Of a DNA stretch of 64,000 nt, positions 9,216 to 19,135 are shown one piece after another. The stretch lies in NCBI GenBank assembly GCA_030295235.1, contig AP026139.1:558001-622000 (forward strand), given 5' to 3'. Every line of letters begins with the position of its first letter. Positions within the stretch are counted from its first letter, which is position 1. Made by a program: the position numbers and the translations under genes. The notes below the pieces were generated by a model that was given only the letters and a program-made list of their open reading frames with translations, did not search any database and was not told the DNA's origin. This DNA is from Fistulifera solaris. Taxonomy: Eukaryota > Bacillariophyta > Bacillariophyceae > Naviculales > Stauroneidaceae.

Positions 9216-10045
9216 CTAGTTCATAGTACAATCATCTTTCATCAATCCCCACGACATCGCATCGAATTGCGTCAAATCGGTCAAAATTTCATCCGCAATT
9301 CCCACAAACGGACCATAATTGGGCATTCGTACATCGGGAACCGCCACCACCCAACAACCGGCGGCTTTCCCGGCTTTGGCACCCGCTACCGAATCTTCAA
9401 AGACCAAACAATGCTGCGGATCAACTTGCAAAAGTTCCGCCGCGTGCAAATAGATTTCGGGATGCGGTTTGGCGTTTCGAATCATATCACCCGTAACGAT
9501 GTGTTGCATATGACGGAATATTGTCGAGTGGTGTTTTCGTTTTTGTTGGACCGATTCCTGGCGCGATGAAGTGGCCAAACACATGGGAATATTGTTTGCC
9601 GCCAGTTGTTCGACCAATGCGGTCGCACCTTGGCATTCTTGTATTTGATCGGACATGTCGTGAAGTATCGATTCTTGTTTCTCCCAAAATACTTGCCATG
9701 GAGGTAATGGTTGGGTCAGTTCAAAATGCTGTTGCGCATAATCGAGGATCATGGGAACCCAGGCGTCACCGCGAAGACCGAGTGTCGGTTCTTTAATGTC
9801 CCAGGGAAGACGATCTCCGAGCTGCTCACGTAGTTTGGGGTCGACTTGGAGTGCTTCGAAGATAGAGATATCGCTCAGTGTTTCTGTATCCAGCAGAGTG
9901 CCTGAAAGAATGTTGGCAAACAAGAAGGATTGTGTCAACACAGTAAAGTTATAGGAACCAGCAAGTGTGATTGTGTATTCAGCCTACCATCCATATCCCA
10001 CAATACGGCTTGGATATAACGATGATTCAAGGTTGATAGAATCAT
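9216..10045 (-). CDS. HAD-family phosphatase (pseudouridine-5'-phosphatase / beta-PGM-like)
   Basis: Two exons: 10045-9988 and 9901-9216, with an 86-nt intron. Splicing is needed to complete the catalytic motif, because exon 1 ends at WDMDG and exon 2 continues TLLDTET. Together they give the HAD motif I DMDGTLLDTE, with the nucleophile Asp and acid/base Asp. Motif II is in CLATSS, the motif III lysine in NAKPHPEIYL, and motif IV is VFEDSVAGAKAGKAAG. 247 aa, typical of HAD subfamily IA with an alpha-helical cap (HDHD1, beta-phosphoglucomutase). The substrate cannot be read from sequence. The region 10046-10686 upstream is non-coding. Confidence 0.9.
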
Positions 10046-10252
10046 AATGGAACTTAGAAATATAGTTCTTCTCCGACCGCACCCAACAGTTCTGTTTTTG
10101 CGCCTTTTTGTTTTGTTTTCGTTTTTCGAAAAAAAGTGAAGATCAAAAAACGTTTCGTAGAAAATCGATGTTCAATACCGATAAGACGAGGGAGTCTTTT
10201 TTAACTCGGGCTACTATAGGTCCATAGTGTGCACTGTGCACTCAACGTTATC

Positions 10253-10271
10253 ACGACTGCATTCCAGTCAT
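10253..10271. repeat. Dispersed palindromic motif, copy 2
   Basis: ACGACTGCATTCCAGTCAT, followed by GAATC. The copy at 58791-58814 on the opposite strand matches 23 of 24 positions including this extension. Confidence 0.6.
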
Positions 10272-10475
10272 GAATCTCGATTTTTCCGAGCCAGACTACT
10301 ACCCAACCTTCGTTCGTTCTGCACGTTTTGTACGCTACATGAGTCTTTATCACGATGTAATAGCCTTCAACATCACTTATAATATAGACGTGTCGATTCT
10401 TTACATCGAATAGTTGTGAAGAGTTGTTCTGCGTTTTCACTCACATAGTCTCCAATGTGTCCGCGACTATTTGCC

Positions 10476-10494
10476 ACGACTGCATTCCAGTCAT
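10476..10494. repeat. Dispersed palindromic motif, copy 3
   Basis: Identical 19-mer to the copy at 10253-10271. The flanks differ, so this is not part of a longer local duplication. Confidence 0.6.
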
Positions 10495-10686
10495 TAGGCG
10501 TCGCGACCAAGAAGTAGCAAAAAAGCAAGACGGATGATGCGCGACAGAATGACAAATGCAAAATGCACGAAGACCAAAACTGGTGATAAAGTCAAAGGAT
10601 AACAAGTTCAATTACCTGGTATTCTAGACCACGAAACACAGTCCTTCCCCTTTGACCACTGCTCATCCAGAATATTAAAACCGAAT

Positions 10687-12721
10687 ATGGCGATTCGACC
10701 ACAATTCCGCAAATTGCTGGCCGTCCTATGGAGTACTTATTCGATGTTGTGCTGTCGTTGCGTTTCGGCAAATTTAAATAACAATCCCATACTGAATACA
10801 ACGCACGTTTCACAAAATGCCGTACCAAGACGACAAACACTGGCGGAAATATCCTTTGCCGAACGCACGAGTTTAGAAAATTTACTAGAAAATTATGCAA
10901 GGGCCAAAGACAGGTTAACGCAAGTACTCCGTCATGATTATGGCAATGAATATTATTCGATGATCTTTGAACCAGGACCATCCCGAGGTCGGACTTTCAT
11001 TCAACCCCCGGGTGGTTTTGATGTCGTTTCGAATTCCTGGGATCGTTTGAAAGCCCGGATCATGATCAAACTGATCCATGTTCTTCATTCTCTGACACCC
11101 CAACCCTTTGTTTGGGCGACCGGGGGTCATTCGTCGGCAGCGGGACACGGGAATTTTTACGACGAAAGTTATACGGCCGTGTTGGAAAGAAATGTGAAAC
11201 AAATCTTTGAGGCGGTGGGGATTCAATTCACCGGACGGAACTACGCCATGGGTGGTTCCGATGCGGCACCCGAGGCGGCGTGGTGCAATGAAGAAATCTT
11301 TGGAACCGATTTGGATGTTCTCGTTTGGGATTATGGGTAAGTTATGGTGACAATAAATGAAACCATGCTATGCTTTTGCCATCCAACGAATCTCATTCGC
11401 GACAAACTCCTCTAGAATGACAGATGGTCGAGATGTCACCAAAATGGCCATGTATTGCTACCGGGCGGCTTTGAATCCCAGCAAACCCGCCTGTATTGCA
11501 CTTCATTGCGGTAAACCATCGCAACAACCTCGTGCTTCGGCTTTGCGCACACTGGAACAGTTGGGAGCCACGGTTCTTATATCGAATGAAAATGTCTTGG
11601 AACAATGTATGGACGCGATACCCGATAGTCAAGGGATTAGTGACTACGAGTTGCAAAAAATGCCGCTGTTTGTTCGACATTTCAAGTGTGGCGGATTGGT
11701 GGAAAGTGGCGATCCGTATTGTGGCGCGGAAAAGTACAATCACACCGACTGCACGCAACGCAAATTTATGGCAAAATGGCATCAAGGATGGTACGTCGAT
11801 GTAGTGTGCTTGTGCAAGAATTCGAATTATCTAACAATTCTGTAGGAGATTCCATGCTTTACATGGCAACTTGATGGCTCTCTTTCTCACGGAAGTAGTC
11901 GGTGATGCTTTGCAATCGTTGAAAGATAGCACTCAAAGTTTGGAAGACTTGCAAAAGGACTTGATTCGCGACGAAAATGAACGCTATGATTTGTTGACTA
12001 CGTCTCCGCTGCCCACCTATTTTGAAGATATGGTGAAAGATCGCGGTGATCTGCAATTAGAACACATTTTAAAACACCCTAGTTTTTGTCACACGGCACG
12101 GGTTCCAGCAGAAATTCGACACAAAGGAATACTAACAGGCGGTCCACCGGGAAATTTGTTTCATTACGACGAGGGTGTGCCAGAGGGCCAAGCACGTAAT
12201 GTCGAAAATGATTCCGAGTTTATGTGGCTAGTGCAGGACCCCACGACGCGACAAAAATGTGACATTCCGCTAAATCTCGACAACAAGGACTACTTTTACG
12301 TCAAAGGTATGGATGGAAAGAAAAAGTTGATTCTGCCCAACGACGCCGAAGTCGCAGAATACGGTAGAGGTCAAACGCCTATTGGGCTTATAGCCATGTG
12401 TCTCTCAGTCTGTGATTGGGGCAAGTGTCCAAAAGGTGAGAGAATCCGTCTATTGTTTCGAGAGTTATTGTGCGGAGGAATTCATTTACTGACCACTTTC
12501 GTTCAGGTGACGTTCAAATAGAACAATTCGAACAAAATCAAGGAACCATTGAAATCAATGGTGAGAAAGTATCGGGATGTACTAAAATCGGAAGGTGTAG
12601 TTTTTTACGGCATGATAATGGTCACTATTTCACTCCAAATTCCGATTCCAAGTTTGAAATCAGTATCAACATTGCGTTACACTATTCGTTTACACGAATA
12701 GGAGCCTTCGTCATCTTTTAA
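10687..12721 (+). CDS. SGNH-hydrolase-like secretory protein
   Basis: Four exons: 10687-11336, 11416-11790, 11846-12435 and 12507-12721, all GT-AG with introns of 79, 55 and 71 nt and consistent phases. 609 aa. The N-terminus has a hydrophobic segment (LAVLWSTYSMLCCRCVSA) that could be a signal peptide or anchor. Middle: WATGGHSSAAGHGNFYDESY (Ser and Asn of an SGNH-like arrangement), GRNYAMGGSDAAPEAAWCNEE and VWDYGMTDGRD, where Asp and Gly-rich turns recall GDSL/SGNH blocks. The C-terminal part is Cys-containing. I infer an esterase-like or carbohydrate-acting extracytoplasmic protein, and the catalytic triad is not proven. Confidence 0.8.
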
Positions 12722-12754
12722 AGAGTAGTAGCAAATCTCATAACGATCAATTCA

Positions 12755-14038
12755 TCATATCTTGTTATTCATTATATCTTGTCGAAGCTGCGCCATCAGA
12801 TCGTTCATATATTGAATGTTATGCTGTGTAGCCAATGTGGTGGCCAAGGGCTCATTTGCTTTGAACAAATGCCATAAATAGGATCGATCGTACGTTTGAC
12901 AAGTTCTACAGGAACATTGATCATCGATCTTGACCCCAAAGGATCGCGAGTGCTTCCCACTTTTCAGACGAATCGGACCCGTTCGAGTCAGAACAGTTCC
13001 ATGGCGCGCTACTCTCGTTGGATAACAAGAATCCATCGTGTCCAAACCGCACGCCACGGCATTGCGTATACTTTCCTCATCCGCTATACCCAATAGATGT
13101 CGTGGCTTTTGTTTGCGTGACCCTTCATCGAACTGGGGCATCATCCACTGCAGCAACTCCTTGAGCTCCTCACGACCATCACCTAAAGCGCCTCCAATGG
13201 CGTAGCCGTCAAACGGCAAGGATGTCAAGTAGTCAATGCTTTTCGTTCGCAATTCTCGATCCACACCACCGTGAATCACGCAATACATGGCTTGTTCATT
13301 CACATTCAATAAATGTTCTTGCAAACTCCGAGCTTCCCATCGGTGCGTACGATCCACCGACTCGACCAATTTCTGTCGATCGACATAATATCCCGGCAAT
13401 TCGTCCAGTGGAATAATGATATCGGCACCAATTTTCTTTTGCGCTTGTACCGTGGATTCCGGTGTCAAGAGAAACTTACTCCCATCCCGATAACTACGAA
13501 ATCGCACTCCTTCTTCGGTCACTTTAACAGCATCCGCTCCCATGGCATCGGGACGATCTTTCCGTTTCCCCGTGCGTTTGAGTTCACCCTTGGAGGACAA
13601 TTCTTCAAAGACAGATCCATGTTGCAGTGAAAATACTTGAAAACCTCCCGAATCGGTAATAAAGGGCCGATCGGTCCGTCGCGTGAATTGATGAATCCCA
13701 CCCGCCTCGGCAATCAAGTCGGCACCGGGATGTAACATCAAATGGTACGTATTGGAAAAAATCAATTGTTGACCGGAACCATCGGCATCGCGAAAATCAA
13801 CCCCCTTGAGAGCGGCATTGGTCGCGACCGCCACAAATCCTGGTGTATCAATGATTCCGTGCGGTGTATGAATGCGACCGACCCGAGCGAGGGATTGTGT
13901 GGATTCGTGCAGAATTTCAAAGCGGAAAAAGGAACGTTCCTCGTAGGCCCAAGTCGGAAATTCTTCGGGAGAAGGTGATGGAAAAATGACGGGGCGTCTC
14001 CGAAATCGGTTGGGAGTCGATGATAATTCATCGGCGGC

Positions 14039-14089
<51 letters not shown>

Positions 14090-14260
14090 TGTTGTTGTTG
14101 TTGTTGTTGCTTGAGGGGCTTCTAGCGGAGATCCACTGGTAGTCGACCAACGAATGATAGACGTTTGTCGTAGGGTCGATGGCATCCGTAATGCGAAAGA
14201 ATTCGGAACGACAAGGATAAAAGTCATGGTGAAACCGAGTATATGTTGCTTGAGGATCAT
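12755..14260 (-). CDS. Queuine/guanine tRNA-ribosyltransferase with poly-Thr tract
   Basis: Intact 501-aa ORF from ATG 14258-14260. The N-terminus (FTMTFILVVPNSFALRMP) looks like a signal peptide with a possible NS|FA plastid cleavage site. It is followed by about 24 consecutive Thr residues encoded by a triplet microsatellite. The catalytic domain starts near residue 105 (RFEILHESTQSLARVGRIHTPHG). Key motifs are TDSGGFQVFSLQHG with the catalytic Asp, DELPGYY, HGGVDRELR, DGYAIGGALG and the zinc site CSCRTC followed by a His. The enzyme swaps guanine 34 of GUN anticodons for queuine or preQ1. Organelle location is inferred from the N-terminus only. Confidence 0.92.
14038..14109. repeat. Triplet microsatellite (AGT)n/(TGT)n within TGT gene
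   Basis: About 17 AGT units then about 7 TTG/TGT units on the plus strand. On the minus strand all units read as Thr codons (ACT, then ACA). Two codons alternate in blocks, so the tract grew by replication slippage of two units. Confidence 0.9.
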
Positions 14261-14316
14261 ATTTCCTCGAGTGAGACGGCCTATAAATCAATAATAAACC
14301 CAACAACTAGACCTAT

Positions 14317-15906
14317 GTGTGCGCCATGGTCAATTGTGTTTTTGTGCTTTCTCTGTTTTTTTTTTGCGGTGATGGGTTTGGCATATCAAAATCGAGAGTA
14401 TTGATGGACGGAGGGACGGACTTCCACCCAAAAACACATCACACAGAATTTCCGTGTGTTTCGATACCTAGTACGGAGTTCGAAGAATACACAAAGTTTC
14501 TGTTAACTCGAAGCGCTTCACGCCACTCACAAAGTTTTTGCGGATCGCAAAGAAAAGAAGAAAAGATCAATCATCACAATCATCATGACAACAATGAAGC
14601 AGAAGTATTTATAGCCTCTTCAGAATCCACCATAAACGATGACATGGATCCGCAACTGTGTAATACATTAATGGAGGAAAATCAGGACGATGATGATGAC
14701 GACGACGACGACCCCAATTCTCCCTCACGCAACGTTTCGGCGGCGGGGGTCGTTCGTGGAGTTTCCCGATCGATTGCTCGATCCATTGCCAAGCCCATTA
14801 CGAAAACAATTCCCAAACAAGTTCCCAAAATTACCAAACAACTGTTTACCCGCCGAGGACAATTGCGTGTGAAAGGTGTCGCGAAAGTATCGGATCGTCT
14901 TTCGACGGGTTGGGAAGTGTATTCCTCCGCGAAAGAAACGGTAGACGAAGGAAATGTTCCACAGAAAAAGACACGTTCGTGGATTCCGGTGTGGAATACG
15001 GTACGAATGTTTACAACTAGTTGAGTTTTGAGTTTACCTTGTGTGTGTGTGTTCTCTGTCGAAAAAGTGGATTCTCTGGACCTCACACATTTTTACATTC
15101 GCTATCTCCACTTTTTCTATTCTCTCAGCGCTCTTGCGAAACTCCCTTGTCGGTACAGCCGTCTTTGAGACTTATGTTTATACTATTGCGAAAACTGCGA
15201 CTGGTAGTCGTCCTGATCATGAAGGAGAGCAGATTCCTACAACTACTACTACTACTTATCAGCAGGATGCAACAAGCGATTCTCCTCTTGCAATCCAACA
15301 CAGACGTAATGACACGATGAACGACGACGACGACGATGACGACGACGCAGACGACGATGATGACGAAAAGAAATAATCCCTGTGGATGCACCGGATGATT
15401 TTTCTCGGGCTTCGATCCGAGCACACGTGGGAGCCGGAGCTCTCGCGGGGTCGGTGGATGGATTGCTTTCCTCTCTCTGGGAATCCAAATCCCAATCAAA
15501 AATACCATTCTTTCTTCAAAAAGCTCCTTATCTTATTCTGCAGCAATGTCTATCACACGCTCTACTGTTTGGATCGTACGAATGGTGGAAACGAAAATTG
15601 ATTCAACAACTACATTCATCGCCATGGGGAGAATGGAAAGACTCGGGTTTGTCTCATTTGATTTGTATTGGTCTTGCCGGTGGTGTGGCAGGACAGTTAC
15701 AAACTCTTACGAATCATTACGGTGAACAAATCATAGAAAGGCAGCCCTCCGCCGAACGATTATTGCGAAGCAAGCCACGGTCGGTCCAACTGCGTTTCCT
15801 GTTGAGAGGAATGAAGCATCCTTCGATGGGATCCATGATGGCAGCATTTGTACCCAGCGCCGTGGGCTTTGTGGCGTTTGAATACGGAAAACGACTGGGA
15901 TCTTGA
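14317..15906 (+). CDS. Membrane protein with mitochondrial-carrier-like C-terminal half
   Basis: ATG 14317 opens a frame with a hydrophobic N-terminus (VFVLSLFFFCG), an Asp run near residue 130, and a basic stretch rich in Ile/Pro/Lys. A likely intron runs 15001-15128, after which the frame ALLRNSLVGTAVFETYVYTIAK continues. The junction phase is off by one base, so either the splice choice or the read is wrong. A second break sits at A-run 15366-15369 (one more A gives DEKEIIPVDAPDDF). The end, HVGAGALAGSVDGLL...SHALLFGSYEWWKRK...LAGGVAGQL...FVPSAVGFVAFEYGKRL, resembles mitochondrial carrier family repeats but is degenerate. About 485 aa. Transport role is inference. Confidence 0.6.
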
Positions 15907-15999
15907 AAGAGCCAAGCTGCGACGAAAGTCGAGTAGATTCGATTCGAACTCAAGAAGGAATTCGGATTGTGAATTATGAAAGAGGAAACATACGCACGT

Positions 16000-16716
16000 T
16001 TAGTAATTCTTTTCGTACCGAAAAAATCGAATCCCTTGCCATTTTCCGTAATTTTGTGTCTTGGTTTTAATAAATCCCATAGTTTCATACAAACGATGTG
16101 CGGCGTATTGGACACTGGAACATGTAAGATAGATTTGTTGTTTGGTGGGACCCAATTCATGTTCCAATCTTCGAATGAGTTGTTTCCCAATCCCCCGTTT
16201 TTGTGCCTGTGCCTGTACCGACATGCGTCGTAATTCAAACACTCCATCCTGGGGTGTCGATTCGGCCGCGACCATTCCCAACAACGTCCCCGTCGCATCA
16301 TCTTCCGCCACAAGGAAAACTCCGTTGCCTCCAAAGCGTATTTGTAAGTGTTCCGGTGACTTCATATCTTCTTGTTCCAAAACATGCTGAATCCAAGAAC
16401 TAAATCCCTGGATCGTCAAATAACAACCAATGGCTACCGGTATCGACGCTGCGACCAGTCCTGAACACACCGTATAGAACCATGGGCGGAAGGTAGATCG
16501 TCGCGATACCAGAACGGCCACCGTGCTCGACCACAACAACGTGGGAACCGCTAATGCCGGTGCCTGTATGGTGGCCAATGCGGCGTCTCCCATTAAGGAT
16601 TCCATACCTTGACGAAATAAAATGCGAACTTGTTCGTGATCGGATGGTTGGTAGCGTCGTATGGTGAATGGGAGATGTTTCGATGAAGTTGTAGTAGAAG
16701 GTGTAGTAGAAGGCAT
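16000..16716 (-). CDS. GNAT acetyltransferase, NAT8-like
   Basis: Intact 238-aa ORF from ATG 16714-16716. N-terminal Thr/Ser-rich leader, then IRRYQPSDHEQVRILFRQGM (GNAT beta1-alpha1). Two hydrophobic segments lie near residues 50-110 (ALAVPTLLWSSTVAVLV and LVAASIPVAIGCYL). The acetyl-CoA site is LRRMSVQAQAQKRGIGKQLI, matching Q/R-x-x-G-x-G/A, and the C-terminal YLTCSSVQYAAHRLYETMGF is the usual GNAT end. The membrane hairpin before the catalytic core is the NAT8/camello arrangement, in which related enzymes act at the ER. Substrate unknown. Confidence 0.85.
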   Translation of the reverse strand: MPSTTPSTTTSSKHLPFTIRRYQPSDHEQVRILFRQGMESLMGDAALATIQAPALAVPTLLWSSTVAVLVSRRSTFRPWFYTVCSGLVAASIPVAIGCYLTIQGFSSWIQHVLEQEDMKSPEHLQIRFGGNGVFLVAEDDATGTLLGMVAAESTPQDGVFELRRMSVQAQAQKRGIGKQLIRRLEHELGPTKQQIYLTCSSVQYAAHRLYETMGFIKTKTQNYGKWQGIRFFRYEKNY

Positions 16717-16961
16717 GTCGGAAACGCGCTTATCAACAATGAGCTCACGTAAAAATGGTCCTTTAGTAAAGATCTCTCTCCTTCTCTTTCCTTACCAAGT
16801 CAAAGAAAGAAAAAATCAAGCTATTTATTGTCAAGGAGAGGAACACACTAAAGTTACCAGGTAACTTTTTCTTTGGAACGAAGAGAAATGTATCGACGAC
16901 GGATGCAATTTGCCTTTTTCGTTATATACAGAATTATAAATGTAAGTTTCTTCCCATCATC

Positions 16962-17079
16962 AGGAACGACCATACTACGATGTCAGCACCGCTTCCCGTC
17001 TGCTCAGCGAAGTTAAGCATCGTCAGGCCCGGCTACTACTACGGTGGGGGACCACGTTGGAATCCCGGGTGTTGTTCTT
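16962..17079 (+). rRNA. 5S ribosomal RNA, copy 2 (variant, possibly pseudogene)
   Basis: 118 nt with the same ends and helix I as copy 1. It differs at three positions: GATGTCAGC for GATGACAGC, and CCCGGCTACTACT for CCCGGTTAGTACT. The second change hits the conserved loop E strand (TAGTA), which forms the bulged-G motif contacted by TFIIIA and ribosomal protein uL18/L5 in known 5S RNAs. The bulged G itself becomes C. It may be a dead copy or a variant expressed at low level. Confidence 0.85.
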
Positions 17080-17083
17080 TTGC

Positions 17084-17088
17084 TTTTT
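17084..17088 (+). terminator. Pol III T-tract terminator of 5S copy 2
   Basis: TTTT at 17078-17081 (overlapping the RNA 3' end) and a five-T run at 17084-17088 after the 5S sequence, with flank similar to that of copy 1. Confidence 0.6.
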
Positions 17089-17215
17089 CCTCGTCAGCGC
17101 GAAACGGCGGTCTTGGATTATTTTTGCATGCGACGAACATGAAACTAGACCCCCGCGTTCGAAAATAGGTTACAGTTGCTCATTATCTTTGTTAACAATC
17201 CACAGCAACACTAGA

Positions 17216-18885
17216 ATGATAATGAAGCAGTGGGGGTTCCTTTTGTCGATGGCTGTTACGACACTGCGCTCGTTGACGGACGCAGCGTCCTCGACCGGTA
17301 CCAGCTTTCTGCAAGTTCATGTAAGTCAAAGAAATGATGATCTTTCTTCTCTTCCGTAAAAGTCCTTCTCACTCATACATAAAAAATATGATACAACACA
17401 CTATCAGATCCCCCAAAAACTCAGCAAACCCGACGGATACGATCATCGCGATGCCTTGTTTGGTATTCCCCCGTACGGTGGTTCCATTGCCCAACAAGTC
17501 TATTATGCCGACGCCGATTTGTGCAGTCCGCAAGTCGACAAACGACGGGGATATCCGGAACGCAATCGCGACAGCGACGGGAATCAAGAACCGTGGCCGG
17601 CACCCTTCATTTTAATGATTGATCGGGGCAATTGTGACTTTGTCGAAAAAGTCCGGAATGCCCAACGCGCGGGCGCATCCGCGGTTTTGATTGCCGATAC
17701 GTCCTGTCGTTGTGCCGATGATATTTGTATGAATGAAACCGGTGATTTGACCTGTGAAGCCACGGAACCGTACATGGCGGATGATGGATCCGGTACGGAT
17801 GTTTCCATTCCGTCCTTCCTCGTCTTTAAGCACGATGCTGACACATTGCGGCAAGTGTTGATTTCGAATACACCCATACAAATTGAAATGCGATTTTCCA
17901 TCCCGGCACCCGACAATCGTGTCGAGTATGATTTATGGTCGACGCCCCGGAATTTGGTGGCCCAAGAATTCATTACCGACTTTGAACCAGCGGCCTTGGC
18001 GTTGGGGGCGGCGGCGAAATTCACGCCGCATATGTACGTGTTGGATGGTGTGCGGAGTGGTTGTCGGGGACCGAATGGAGAAGACCAATGTTTCAATTTG
18101 TGTACCAACAATGGACGGTATTGTTCCACCGACCCGGACGATGATCTATACGCCGGGGCGTCGGGAGCCGATGTTGTCGCAGAAAGTTTGCGAAGTTTGT
18201 GCATTTGGCAAATCTACAGTCCAATGGATGATGGTATTGGAGCGAAATGGTGGAAGTATGTGAACGAATTTCGGGACAAGTGCATTCCAGATGTGACCAA
18301 TGACGAAAATTACAACAGTGCGGAATGTGTCCACGGGGCCATGGCCACGGCGGGTGTGGATCGAGCCCAAGTCGAAAAGTGTATGGCGGAATCGGGTGGT
18401 TTGGAAGGTGATGTCGAAAATACCATCTTTGAAAAGGAAATGAAGGACCGAGATACGACAAATGTTGTGTTGATTCCTTCTTTTTCGTCAATCAAGCGCC
18501 AGTGCGCGGTGAATTGGGATTTTCTACCGCCTTTAAAGCTATCTGCGCCGGATTTGCCGCTGGCACTCGACCCGAAATTTGTGCAATTTGTGCGAACTGT
18601 GCCAATGAGAAACTGTGTGTAGAAAAAGGAAAGTGCGAGGCTCCGAATGGAAGCGCGGGTCAGATCTCCCCTCGCATGTTCCTTCTTTCGATGTTGGGTT
18701 TATCACTGGTCTTTTCGACAGTAGGTTACATTCTGCATCAGAGACAGCAAGCTCATATGCGGCAACAAATTCGCGGCATCGTACAAGAGTACATGCCGGT
18801 CGGAATGGACCGGAATGGTGAAATCATTGATAATTCGCTGGCTTTGGACGAAGAAGACGATGGACCGCAATTCACGATCATCTAG
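17216..18885 (+). CDS. Vacuolar sorting receptor, paralogue 1
   Basis: Exon 1 17216-17320 (35 codons), 87-nt intron, exon 2 from 17408. A frame break at T-run 18481-18485 is repaired by one more T, giving FFVNQAPVRGELGFSTAFKAICAGF as in the paralogue. About 528 aa. Order: signal peptide (GFLLSMAVTTLRSLTDA), protease-associated (PA) domain with PPYGGSIAQQVYYADADLC and ILMIDRGNCDFVEKVRNAQRAGA, the central Cys-rich receptor domain (CTNNGRYC), a transmembrane helix (MFLLSMLGLSLVFSTVGYIL), and a short tail with EYMPVG. The tail Tyr motif resembles the YMPL adaptor signal of plant VSRs. These receptors carry hydrolases from Golgi to vacuole. Confidence 0.9.
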
Positions 18886-19135
18886 CGATCATTTAAGCAA
18901 CAACCAATTTTCATGTAAATTTTTTATCTATATTCAACCTTATACGCAAATGATTCTGCACTCTAGCGTCCTACATGCTGTTATCTGTTTTTAACAAAGT
19001 TTTTATTATATTCGTAAAATTATCATAATGTGCCGTCACGCTCTGCTTTCCATCCCTCATCAAAACACTATAGTATGCAAATAATTGAGTTTCACTTTGT
19101 TTCTTTTGCCAAATAAACAAACTCATAGTAATCCG

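Larger units (their letters stand above)
10046..10686. other. Intergenic with two palindromic motif copies
   Basis: 641 bp between divergent genes. It holds two identical copies of ACGACTGCATTCCAGTCAT (10253-10271 and 10476-10494), 223 bp apart, with otherwise unrelated flanks. No coding signal seen. Confidence 0.5.
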
